12,099 nt of DNA. Origin: an uncultured Solobacterium sp. (GTDB taxonomy: Bacteria > Bacillota_I > Bacilli_A > Erysipelotrichales > Erysipelotrichaceae). Where the stretch lies: positions 1-12,099 of the forward strand of contig CAJOLG010000044.1 of NCBI GenBank assembly GCA_905235315.1, read 5' to 3'. Positions 1 through 6,964 of the stretch are shown in pieces. Each line of letters opens with the position of its first letter. Position 1 is the stretch's first letter. The notes beneath the pieces were generated by a model. The model was not told the DNA's origin. It did no database searches and saw only the letters and a program-made list of their open reading frames with translations. The translations under genes and the position numbers were made by a program.

Positions 1-61
1 CCAAAATGAAGAAGGGCGTGTTGCGGGCTGGAACGCCAGCTATACCGAAGGGGAAGATTGA
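1..61 (+). CDS. C-terminal end of an unidentified upstream gene (partial)
   Basis: Reading from base 2, an open frame runs off the left edge and ends at TGA 59-61. The visible residues are QNEEGRVAGWNASYTEGED. A good intrinsic terminator follows at 88-114, which is what one expects behind a real plus-strand gene, but 19 residues are too few to assign a family. No function is proposed. The frame choice rests only on the lack of earlier stops and on the terminator downstream. Confidence 0.4.
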   Translation, partial: QNEEGRVAGWNASYTEGED

Positions 62-87
62 TATACACCGCTGAATACCCATGCATT

Positions 88-114
88 CCCGGAAGATTCT
101 TTCTTCCGGGTTTT
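88..114 (+). terminator. Rho-independent terminator behind the partial upstream gene
   Basis: A perfect 9-bp stem is visible: CCCGGAAGA (88-96) pairs with TCTTCCGGG (102-110) around a TTCTT loop, followed by TTTT (111-114). It separates the partial gene from the sce7726-family gene, so the latter needs its own promoter. Confidence 0.85.
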
Positions 115-142
115 GTGGTTTCGAATTGTTTGAAGGTAAAAT
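113..142 (+). promoter_or_regulatory. Possible promoter of the sce7726-family gene
   Basis: TAAAAT at 137-142 resembles a -10 box. A weak -35 candidate, TTGTGG (113-118), lies 18 bp upstream. If used, transcription would begin near 148-150, on top of the GTG at 149, giving a leaderless or nearly leaderless mRNA. The -35 is poor, so this is tentative. Confidence 0.35.
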
Positions 143-148
143 GGAGCC

Positions 149-796
149 GTGAAACTATTGGATAAAGACATCCGGGAACCGCTGTTTGACTGGCTTGAAT
201 CCCAATATCCGAAGATCAGGATTCTTGAGGAAAAGCAGATCGGGCGAAGCCGGGCAGATGTCCTGGCTGTAACCGGGCAGGGGCTGATCGGAATCGAAAT
301 AAAAAGCGATGCGGATACGTATGCGCGCCTTTCGCGGCAGGTCCGGGACTATGACCGTTACTATGATTTCAATATCGTTGTGGCGGGTACCCGTCATGCG
401 GCTCACATCCATGAACATGTCCCGGCGTACTGGGGGATCGTAACGGTCGAACAGGAAGGGGAGAGAACGGATTTTTATCAGGTTCGCCCTCCGAAGCAGA
501 ATCCAAAGGTTAAGACAGCTGCCAAGCTTTCGCTTCTCTGGCGGCCGGAACTCGCGGCGGTTCAGGAACGCTGCGGACTGCCGAAATACCGGGAAAAATC
601 AAAGGCGTTTGTGCAGAAAAAACTGCTCGATGTGCTTCCTGCGGATGTGCTTCAAAGGGAAATCATTCACGCACTGTTTGAACGGGACTATACGACGATC
701 GAAGAAGAAATCGAGGCATTCCAGAAGGCGCGCTCCCAAACAGGAGGACAACACAAAACAAAGCGCGCGCAGCGAGGAAACGAGCGGAAAAATTAA
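149..796 (+). CDS. sce7726 family protein, PD-(D/E)XK nuclease-like
   Basis: The N-terminal half (215 aa in all) matches my memory of the sce7726 family: DKDIREPLFDWLE near the start, then GRSRADV and GIEIKSDADTYARLSRQ. The spacing D37, E50-x-K52 and Q64 is the arrangement of a PD-(D/E)XK nuclease core, so a DNA-cleaving or DNA-binding role is possible, but I know of no assigned function for the family. The last 25 or so residues are basic (KTKRAQRGNERKN) and may bind nucleic acid. The start is constrained by an in-frame TAA at 137-139; GTG 149 is the first candidate. TTG 158 is an alternative, with GGAG (143-146) 11 bases upstream of it. There is no good Shine-Dalgarno for GTG 149. The next gene, cdaA, has its own promoter, so an operon link is not required. 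Confidence 0.8.
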   Translation: MKLLDKDIREPLFDWLESQYPKIRILEEKQIGRSRADVLAVTGQGLIGIEIKSDADTYARLSRQVRDYDRYYDFNIVVAGTRHAAHIHEHVPAYWGIVTVEQEGERTDFYQVRPPKQNPKVKTAAKLSLLWRPELAAVQERCGLPKYREKSKAFVQKKLLDVLPADVLQREIIHALFERDYTTIEEEIEAFQKARSQTGGQHKTKRAQRGNERKN

Positions 797-837
797 AAAA
801 CGTTCCTGCGCATTGCCTGTTATATATATTCATGGAA

Positions 838-846
838 TGGTATAAT
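838..846 (+). promoter_or_regulatory. Extended -10 promoter of cdaA-cdaR
   Basis: TGG followed by a consensus TATAAT (841-846) forms an extended -10 element. No convincing -35 lies 16-18 bp upstream, which is tolerated with a TGN extension. The predicted start is near 853, giving a leader of about 19 nt that contains AAAGGAG (856-862), 9 nt before the TTG start. Confidence 0.75.
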
Positions 847-871
847 AACTATCCGAAAGGAGTCTTTTGCC

Positions 872-2467
872 TTGTCAACTTATAACGTAAACCTGACACT
901 GGAGAATATCCGGACGATAACCATCATGTTCCTCGATATTTTCATCATGTGGATGCTGCTATATAACACGATCAAACTCGTCCAGGCCAATTCGAAGACG
1001 GTCCGGATCTTTAAAGGCGTTCTGCTGATTCTGCTGGCAGATGCCGTTGCGACCATGATCGGCCTCAAAACGGTAGCCTACGTCACAAATATCTTTATCA
1101 ACTGGGGATTCCTTGCGTTCATTATCATCTTTCAGCAGGAGATCCGTTCTCTCTTGGAGCGGCTCGGGAAATCAAACATGTTTACCCGAATCACAACGCT
1201 TACCGGAGACGAGAAGGAGAATCTCGTCGATCAGATCGTTACGGCGACAATGCTGCTGAGCAACGATCAGACCGGTGCGCTTATTTCCATCGAGCAGAGC
1301 CACACGCTGGAAGACTTCATCGCCACGGGAACCAGGCTGAATTCCGATGTGACGGCAGAGCTGCTCACCTCGATCTTTGTTACTTCAACACCGCTTCATG
1401 ACGGAGCGGTCATTATCCGCGGCGACAAGATTGCCTGTGCGAGCGCATATTTCCCGCCGACCAATCTGGATCTTCCGTCCCGTTACGGAGCACGGCACCG
1501 TGCAGCCATCGGTATTTCGGAAATCACCGATGCTGTGACAATCGTTGTTTCGGAAGAAACCGGTGCGATTTCCATTACCGAAGGCGGAACGATCACAACC
1601 GTAAACCGCAAGCAGCTGCGTGATTACCTGCTGCGTGTGATCTGCGGAGAAGAGACCGAAGTGACGGTATCCAGCCGCCCGAAACTGAACAATGAATCTG
1701 CCCGTGATGTCATCATTGATGACAGCGAACAGCAACAGCAGAAGAAACAGGATGAACAGGCAAAGGCGGGCCTTACCGGCACGATTTCAAAACTGGCAAT
1801 CAAGCGTCAGGAACAGAAGAAGGAAAAGATTCCGGTAGAAGAGGTTGTGAACGGAGACAAGGCAGGCTCCGCGAAGGAAGAAGCCCAGGATGCCGGAATG
1901 AAACGGATTGAGGAAGGCGCGCAGGACATCAAGCTGCCGCGCAAGAAAGAACGTCCGGCACCAAGTTATCCGGAAAGCTCTGCGGCGCATCGGTTCGAAG
2001 AAAACAAGCGCGCGGAAATCGAAGCGCAGAAGGAACTGGTTCGTGCGAAGCAGGCAGAGATGGCCGAAATCCAGCGTTCAAGGGAAGAGGCTGCCAAGGA
2101 AGCGCTGCGCAGGGAAGCACAGGAACGTGTGCGCCGTGCGGATGAGCAGCGGATGCGCGAGATGCAGCAGCGGGAAGCGCAGCAGAAAGCTGCCGCGGAA
2201 GTACTTCCTTCCGGCCGCCGTATGACCTCAGAGGAGGTTCAGGCACAGCGGGAAGCTGCCCGCAGACAGCTCGCAGGCAAACCGGAACCGCCGATCAATC
2301 CGAGCGGTGTAATCATGGATGACAAATCCCATCAGTTCGATACGACCAAGCTGGATCTTTCCAAGATCATGGGAATGAATGATGAACTGGACAAGACATT
2401 CCAGATGCTTGACTCGCTCGAGAAAGATGGAGATAAATCCTCCGAAAACAAAGGAGGTGACCGATAA
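872..2467 (+). CDS. cdaA: Diadenylate cyclase CdaA with long C-terminal coiled-coil extension
   Basis: Membrane enzyme that joins two ATP into the second messenger c-di-AMP, which controls potassium and osmolyte transport and cell-wall homeostasis in Firmicutes. Three hydrophobic segments (about residues 15-35, 45-65 and 68-88) precede the DAC domain (about 95-265), whose catalytic motifs are intact: DGA (177-179) and RHR (208-210), with GALI at 134-137. The family is usually about 270-280 aa; this protein is 531. Residues from about 270 form a charged tail: a Gln/Lys-rich linker (QQQQKKQ near 287), a predicted coiled coil (about 375-443, rich in E, A, R, Q) and a short less biased end (LDLSKIMGMNDELDKTFQML, about 494-513). 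The TTG start is set by AAAGGAG 9 nt upstream and fits the family N-terminus. The stop overlaps the cdaR start by one base. The tail's function is unknown to me. Confidence 0.95.
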   Translation: MSTYNVNLTLENIRTITIMFLDIFIMWMLLYNTIKLVQANSKTVRIFKGVLLILLADAVATMIGLKTVAYVTNIFINWGFLAFIIIFQQEIRSLLERLGKSNMFTRITTLTGDEKENLVDQIVTATMLLSNDQTGALISIEQSHTLEDFIATGTRLNSDVTAELLTSIFVTSTPLHDGAVIIRGDKIACASAYFPPTNLDLPSRYGARHRAAIGISEITDAVTIVVSEETGAISITEGGTITTVNRKQLRDYLLRVICGEETEVTVSSRPKLNNESARDVIIDDSEQQQQKKQDEQAKAGLTGTISKLAIKRQEQKKEKIPVEEVVNGDKAGSAKEEAQDAGMKRIEEGAQDIKLPRKKERPAPSYPESSAAHRFEENKRAEIEAQKELVRAKQAEMAEIQRSREEAAKEALRREAQERVRRADEQRMREMQQREAQQKAAAEVLPSGRRMTSEEVQAQREAARRQLAGKPEPPINPSGVIMDDKSHQFDTTKLDLSKIMGMNDELDKTFQMLDSLEKDGDKSSENKGGDR

Positions 2468-3888
2468 TGTCTGAAAACAGAAACAGACGTGTTGAGAACG
2501 AAGAACAGGTCAACAAGACAGAGCTTGCCAACCGTATTGCGGACCAGTCCAAACGGGTAGCCAATACCTACCAGCATATCGGCGACGGTTTTGTACGCAT
2601 GATCCGCTGGTTCTCTACCTTTATGGATAAGACCCTGTTCAGCCGGAGATATTCGAAATTTGTATCTCTGATTCTTGCCATTCTGATGTATCTGGTTGTC
2701 AATTACAACAGCCGGGCCTCTATCTATACCAATACGCTTCGCACTGCGAAAGAACTCAGCAATGTTACCGTAACCGCCAAGTACAATGCGGATACGTTTG
2801 AATTGACGGGTCTGCCTGCAACGGCAGATATCACGATTACCGGCGATGCCACAAGCGTCACCAGTGCTGCCAATGTGGAAGGCGTGATCTTTGCGGATCT
2901 TGAAGGACTCACCGAAGGCACGCATGAAGTCAAACTGGAAGCAGAAGGCTACGGCAGCAATGTTTCCGTGAAAATCGATCCGAGCATTGCGGTTGTAACC
3001 CTGAAAAAGAAGACAACCCAGGCGTATGACCTCAGTTATGATTTCATCAACCTTGACAAGATGGACAGCATTTATTCTGTCGGAACCCCGGTATTTGAAT
3101 TCACCCGGGTCAATGTCCGTGCTTCCAAGGATACACTGAACTCAATTGCGTTTATCAAGGCATTGATTGATGTCAGCGGCCAGACCGCAGATTTTACCCA
3201 GGATGCGCGGCTGATTGCCTATGATGCGTCCGGTATACCGGTGGAAGCGGATATCTATCCGTCAACGATCGAAGTTACGGTTCCGGTCACATCACCGAAT
3301 AAAACGGTTCCGATCGCAGTTGAGGTTACCGGAGATATCCCGGAAGGCCAGGCAATTGACGGAATCGAGATGGATCAGCAGTCGGTAACGATTTACGGTC
3401 CGGAATCTGTCCTCGGACAGATCGATCAGGTCATTGTTACGCTGAACGCAGCTACAATCACCAAAGACTCCACCATTATGCGGCCGATCACGCTTCCTGC
3501 CGGAGTCAATTCCAGCAACATCAATCAGATCACGGTTTCCATCAAACTGGCGGAAGGTTCTTCCCGGACGATCGATGATGTAAAGATCAACTACCGCAAC
3601 AATGTAAACAACTATAAAGCCTCCACCTCCGACAACAAAACCACGACAAGCGTCACGGTATTCGGAACGGAAGCCAACATCGCCAACATTACAGCGGACG
3701 ATATCAATGTGTACGTTGATATGAAAGATGCCAAACCGGGCATCCAGGAATTCCCGCTGGAAGTTGAACAGCCGGCCGGCGGCCTTGTCCGCTACTCCCT
3801 GACTGAACCGACGTTTGAAATGAATGTCCTCGGTGAGACCAACGATGCCGGCGGCGGAACGGATAACGCTGACGTAAATATCGGATAA
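2467..3888 (+). CDS. cdaR: CdaA regulator CdaR (YbbR domain protein)
   Basis: Extracytoplasmic regulator that binds CdaA and modulates c-di-AMP synthesis. A cytoplasmic N-terminus of about 63 residues is followed by one membrane anchor (about 64-80, FVSLILAILMYLVVNY) and then four YbbR-type beta-rich repeats (roughly 89-180, 183-280, 281-365 and 366-458). The signature phrases are visible, for example ELTGLPATADITITGD, VTIYGPESVLGQI and VTVFGTEANI. A Gly/Asp/Asn-rich tail follows. Length (473 aa) is in the family range. ATG 2467 overlaps the cdaA TAA by one base, and AAGGAGGTGA (2451-2460), a near-perfect Shine-Dalgarno, sits 6 nt upstream, so the two proteins should be made together. In most Firmicutes glmM comes next; here a terminator follows instead. 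The N-terminal cytoplasmic segment seems longer than in Bacillus YbbR. Confidence 0.94.
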   Translation: MSENRNRRVENEEQVNKTELANRIADQSKRVANTYQHIGDGFVRMIRWFSTFMDKTLFSRRYSKFVSLILAILMYLVVNYNSRASIYTNTLRTAKELSNVTVTAKYNADTFELTGLPATADITITGDATSVTSAANVEGVIFADLEGLTEGTHEVKLEAEGYGSNVSVKIDPSIAVVTLKKKTTQAYDLSYDFINLDKMDSIYSVGTPVFEFTRVNVRASKDTLNSIAFIKALIDVSGQTADFTQDARLIAYDASGIPVEADIYPSTIEVTVPVTSPNKTVPIAVEVTGDIPEGQAIDGIEMDQQSVTIYGPESVLGQIDQVIVTLNAATITKDSTIMRPITLPAGVNSSNINQITVSIKLAEGSSRTIDDVKINYRNNVNNYKASTSDNKTTTSVTVFGTEANIANITADDINVYVDMKDAKPGIQEFPLEVEQPAGGLVRYSLTEPTFEMNVLGETNDAGGGTDNADVNIG

Positions 3889-3894
3889 CCCCAC

Positions 3895-3925
3895 AGCCTG
3901 CCTCTTTCGGGAAGCAGGCTTTTTT
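3895..3925 (+). terminator. Rho-independent terminator of cdaA-cdaR
   Basis: AGCCTGC (3895-3901) pairs with GCAGGCT (3914-3920), followed by a run of six T (3920-3925). It starts 7 nt after the cdaR stop and closes the two-gene operon. Confidence 0.9.
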
Positions 3926-3960
3926 CAAACGCAGGGTATTCCTGCCGCAGAGCTTCGAGA

Positions 3961-3977
3961 CCCGGTCGCGGACCGGG
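3961..3977 (+). repeat. GC-rich inverted repeat upstream of the cssR-like promoter
   Basis: CCCGGTC-GCG-GACCGGG is a perfect 7-bp inverted repeat with a 3-nt centre. No T-run follows, so it is not a typical terminator. It lies about 65 bp upstream of the predicted start of the regulator gene, a position suited to an activator or repressor site. A weaker 5-bp repeat (GCAGG 3931-3935 with CCTGC 3941-3945) lies just before it. Function is inferred only from position. Confidence 0.5.
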
Positions 3978-3998
3978 GAATCAAGGCGGATTATAGGA

Positions 3999-4027
3999 AT
4001 GAAAACAGCATGTCTTTGTGCTAGAAT
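3999..4027 (+). promoter_or_regulatory. Extended -10 promoter with start site at the regulator start codon
   Basis: TGC then TAGAAT (4022-4027) is an extended -10. ATGAAA (3999-4004), matching TTGACA at four of six bases, lies at the ideal 17-bp spacing. Only 7 nt separate the -10 from ATG 4035, so the predicted transcript starts at or within a base of the start codon. No Shine-Dalgarno is present between. Confidence 0.7.
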
Positions 4028-4034
4028 TTAATCC

Positions 4035-4697
4035 ATGAAACGCGTTATCAGTATTGTGGAAGACGAGCGGGATCTGAACGAACTCGTCAAGCGATATCTT
4101 GAAAAGGAAGGATATGAGGTCCGCTCGTATCTGACCTTTGATGATGCGGCGATCCATACCGATGACGATGATGTGCATCTGTGGATCCTGGATATCATGC
4201 TGGGAGACAAATCGGGGTTTGATCTCATTGAAGAGATCCGCCAGAAGAACCCGGATGTCCCGGTCATCTTCATGTCCGCCCGGGACAAGGAATTTGACCG
4301 GATCATCGGTCTCGAAAAGGGCAGTGATGATTACATCACAAAACCGTTTTCTCCCAAGGAACTTGTCCTCCGTGTAAACAACATCATGCGTCGCACCTAC
4401 CGCAATGATAATGAAATCATTAGGGTGGACGGATACATGATTGATGAAGCGAAGCGGACCGTTACGGACAGTTCCGGTGCTTCCATTGATCTTTCTACCA
4501 AGGAATATGAACTGCTGATGCTGTTTGTGAAGAATACCGGCACCGCGTTTTCCCGTGACCAGATTCTTGAGCAGGTGTGGGAAACAAACTACTACGGAAG
4601 CGACCGCGTGGTCGATGATACCATGCGCCGTCTCCGCAAAAAGATGCCGGATCTGAACATTCATACGATTTATGGATTTGGATACCGTCTCGGCTGA
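4035..4697 (+). CDS. cssR: OmpR-family response regulator, CssR-like
   Basis: DNA-binding regulator switched on by phosphotransfer from the kinase encoded next. The receiver domain (about 1-120) has the acidic pair E9/D10, phospho-acceptor D53 in HLWILDIML, S81 in FMSARD and K103 in ITKPF. The winged-helix domain (about 125-220) ends in RRLRKKMPDLNIHTIYGFGYRLG. From memory these stretches are close to Bacillus subtilis CssR (HLWILDIMLPD, RVVDDLVRRLRRKMPEL, TIYGFGYR), which responds to misfolded secreted protein and induces HtrA-type proteases. The conservation supports the name, but no htrA is in view, so the regulon is unproven. It has 220 aa, normal length. The start is fixed by family alignment; no ribosome binding site precedes it (leaderless candidate). 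The stop overlaps the kinase start by one base (TGATG). Confidence 0.93.
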   Translation: MKRVISIVEDERDLNELVKRYLEKEGYEVRSYLTFDDAAIHTDDDDVHLWILDIMLGDKSGFDLIEEIRQKNPDVPVIFMSARDKEFDRIIGLEKGSDDYITKPFSPKELVLRVNNIMRRTYRNDNEIIRVDGYMIDEAKRTVTDSSGASIDLSTKEYELLMLFVKNTGTAFSRDQILEQVWETNYYGSDRVVDDTMRRLRKKMPDLNIHTIYGFGYRLG

Positions 4698-6169
4698 TGA
4701 AACGTATACGCTTATGGCTGCGGGAGCTTACCCTTACACAGCAGCTGCTTACCATTCTGTTTCTGGTCATCTCAACGCTCACGATTTTTATATTTGCGTT
4801 TCTGACACCGGGCATCAATGAATTTACATCATCTGAAATGTTCCGTATGCTGCATGCGGCGCATGTTCGTGCGGAGTACTATGTCGATTCGTCGGATCAG
4901 ATTGACCGGATCGACTTTTTTGACGATGAGAGCGGTATTCAGCATGTCCTGTATGACAATACGCGGAACTCGTTTGGCCAGCACGCGGAAGAAATCCAGG
5001 ATCTTCTGAATGATAATCTTGCGGAAGATATCCGCAGCCATCTTTCCGAGGCGGCAGACGGCATGCAGGATTATCAGTACAGTGAAAAACCGGGATCCCG
5101 CACCATCCTGTATACGATCTCACAGGTGAATGACGGACGTTATCTTGTGACAATGATGTCTTCGGCGGCAGAACTCCGCTTCCGCGGGATGCTGGTAAAT
5201 AATATCGTCAACTCCAATATGATGGTTGCGATCGTTCTGTTTTTCATTCTTACCGTCTGGATCACAACGATCATTTATCCGCTGAACCAGATCAAGACGT
5301 ATATCACCAAAATCAAAAATGATGAGCCGGCGGAGCTCACCATCAACCGCCATGATGAAATCGGTGAGGTTGCGGATGCCCTGCGGGAAATGGACAGCGA
5401 GCTGAAGAAGCAGGAACGCGAAAAGGAAGAGATGATCCAGAATATCTCGCATGACCTGAAGACGCCGATTGCGACGATCCGGAGTTACGGCGAATCCATC
5501 AAAGACGGTATTTATCCGTACGGTACACTGGAGAAATCCATTGATGTGATTATTGAACATGCCGACCGGCTGGAAAAGAAAGTGCGGTCGCTGATTGCCC
5601 TGAACAAGATGGGATACCTCCTTGATGAGTGTGAAGAGGGGGATACACTCCCGATGGCAGAGGTGATCGACAAGGCATTGCTGTCGCTGAAAGTAATCCG
5701 GCCGGAAATCACATTCCGGCGGGAGCTCGATAAGGGAGTGAAGTTCCACGGAGATGAAGATCCATGGCGGATCGTCGTGGAAAACCTTGTGGATAATGCG
5801 CTCCGTTACGCGGTTTCCGAAATATCCATTGAACTGCGTCCCGGTGAGCTCCGGGTAATCAATGACGGGGAACCGATTGACGAGGAGAGAATTGACAAAC
5901 TGTTCCGCCCGTATGAGAAGGGAACCGACGGACAGTTCGGACTCGGCCTTTCCATCGTATACAAAATTGTGACAACCTACGGATACCGCATCGTTGCGGA
6001 AAACCTTGCCAACGGAGTCTGCTTCCGGATCTGGAAGGATCTCCCGAAGAAGGAAATCCGTGCGATTCAGAAAGAAAAGAAAAAAGTAGAGCGGGAGAAG
6101 GCAAAAGAAATCCGCCGGATGGAACGGATTGAAAAGAATGAAAAAAAGAGCGGCTCGCCGGAGTCTTAA
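4697..6169 (+). CDS. cssS: Membrane sensor histidine kinase, CssS-like
   Basis: Sensor of the two-component pair. The order is: TM1 (about 17-36), extracytoplasmic sensor region (about 40-172), TM2 (about 173-194), HAMP linker (about 195-245), dimerisation/phospho-acceptor helix with H252 in QNISHDLKTP, and an HATPase domain with N box VENLVDNALRYA (361-372), NDG (389-391) and GLGLS (415-419). The phrases SIKDGIYPYGTLEKSIDVI and FRPYEKGTDGQFGLGLSIV closely parallel my recollection of B. subtilis CssS (SIKDGIFPKGDLENTVDVI; NKGKKGEFGIGLSIV). The sensor region is acidic and shows no domain I recognise. After the ATPase domain a Lys/Arg/Glu-rich helical tail (about 450-490) is added, which is unusual. 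Translation is probably coupled to the regulator through the shared base at 4697; no independent Shine-Dalgarno is evident. The gene ends 36 nt before the hydrolase gene, without a clear terminator. Confidence 0.92.
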   Translation: MKRIRLWLRELTLTQQLLTILFLVISTLTIFIFAFLTPGINEFTSSEMFRMLHAAHVRAEYYVDSSDQIDRIDFFDDESGIQHVLYDNTRNSFGQHAEEIQDLLNDNLAEDIRSHLSEAADGMQDYQYSEKPGSRTILYTISQVNDGRYLVTMMSSAAELRFRGMLVNNIVNSNMMVAIVLFFILTVWITTIIYPLNQIKTYITKIKNDEPAELTINRHDEIGEVADALREMDSELKKQEREKEEMIQNISHDLKTPIATIRSYGESIKDGIYPYGTLEKSIDVIIEHADRLEKKVRSLIALNKMGYLLDECEEGDTLPMAEVIDKALLSLKVIRPEITFRRELDKGVKFHGDEDPWRIVVENLVDNALRYAVSEISIELRPGELRVINDGEPIDEERIDKLFRPYEKGTDGQFGLGLSIVYKIVTTYGYRIVAENLANGVCFRIWKDLPKKEIRAIQKEKKKVEREKAKEIRRMERIEKNEKKSGSPES

Positions 6170-6194
6170 CGGGAAGCGGTTTTTCTAGTACAAT
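6166..6194 (+). promoter_or_regulatory. Promoter of the hydrolase-ligase-Ntn hydrolase unit
   Basis: TTAACG (6166-6171), overlapping the stop codon of the kinase gene, and TACAAT (6189-6194) are spaced by 17 bp. The predicted start is near 6201, leaving only about 5 nt before ATG 6206. Read-through from the kinase operon is also possible because no terminator intervenes. Confidence 0.55.
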
Positions 6195-6205
6195 TATCGG
6201 CGGAT

Positions 6206-6964
6206 ATGAGTGAAACGGAAGTAATCTGCGGGGTAAAGACTGCATACCGACACACCGGCAGCGGAAGAGATGTTGTTCTGCTGCACGGCTGGGGTCAGAA
6301 TATGTATATGATGTCTGCGATCGAGAACCATCTCAGTCCGTTTTTTTCTGTCTGGAATCTCGATTTCCCGGGGTTCGGGGAGAGCGATGAGCCTTCTGAA
6401 GCCTGGGGGATGGAGGAGTATACCGCATTTCTGGAGGAGTTCATCCGCATCAACGGAATTGAACATCCCATCCTGATCGGCCATTCCTTCGGATGCCGGG
6501 CAGCGATCCGCTATGCGGCAGTTCATCCCGTTCATAAGATGTGCCTGACCGGTGCGGCCGGAATCCGTCCGGTACAGACAAATTCCGCGAAACTTCGGGT
6601 AAAGGCGTATAAGACTGCCAAATGGGCACTGAAGGCCGCCCATCAGGACGAGATGCTGAAAAAACTGCAGGACCGTTCGGGATCCCAGGATTACCGCAAT
6701 GCGCATGGTGTGATGCGTGAAACGTTTGTCAAAGTGGTGAATGACGATATCAGCCCGCTCCTCAGCAAGGTGACATGTCCGGTGCTTCTTGTATGGGGCA
6801 GCCAGGATACGGCGGTTCCTCTCTGGATGGGACAGCAGATGGAACGCGAAATGCCGAATGCGGGACTTGCGGTATTTGAAGGGGATGACCATTTTGCATA
6901 CTGGAATCAGGCAGACCGGTTCAACCGCGTTCTGGATGTCTTTTTGAAGGACGATATGTTATGA
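6206..6964 (+). CDS. Alpha/beta fold hydrolase
   Basis: Serine hydrolase of the alpha/beta superfamily, 252 aa, no signal peptide, so cytoplasmic. The oxyanion motif HGWG (27-30), the nucleophile elbow GHSFG with S94, the acid D201 in WGSQDTAVP and the histidine H229 in DDHF complete a full catalytic triad. The lid region between about 120 and 180 is Lys-rich and helical. Substrate cannot be read from the sequence; esterase, lipase or peptidase activity are all possible. The stop overlaps the next start (ATGA, 6961-6964), implying tight co-expression with the MurF-like ligase. No Shine-Dalgarno precedes ATG 6206 and the predicted 5' leader is very short. Confidence 0.9.
   Translation: MSETEVICGVKTAYRHTGSGRDVVLLHGWGQNMYMMSAIENHLSPFFSVWNLDFPGFGESDEPSEAWGMEEYTAFLEEFIRINGIEHPILIGHSFGCRAAIRYAAVHPVHKMCLTGAAGIRPVQTNSAKLRVKAYKTAKWALKAAHQDEMLKKLQDRSGSQDYRNAHGVMRETFVKVVNDDISPLLSKVTCPVLLVWGSQDTAVPLWMGQQMEREMPNAGLAVFEGDDHFAYWNQADRFNRVLDVFLKDDML

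Noticed and set aside
741..747. Shine-Dalgarno-like AGGAGG inside the end of the sce7726 gene
   Set aside because: No ATG, GTG or TTG with a credible frame follows at useful spacing, so it is probably chance.
2332..2925. Minus-strand open frame of 197 codons across the cdaA/cdaR junction
   Set aside because: It lies opposite two strongly supported genes, its translation shows no family motif, and it has no ribosome site or promoter of its own.
3981..4664. Minus-strand open frame of 227 codons opposite the response regulator
   Set aside because: It is a codon-bias shadow of a clearly recognised OmpR-family gene; the translation resembles nothing I know.
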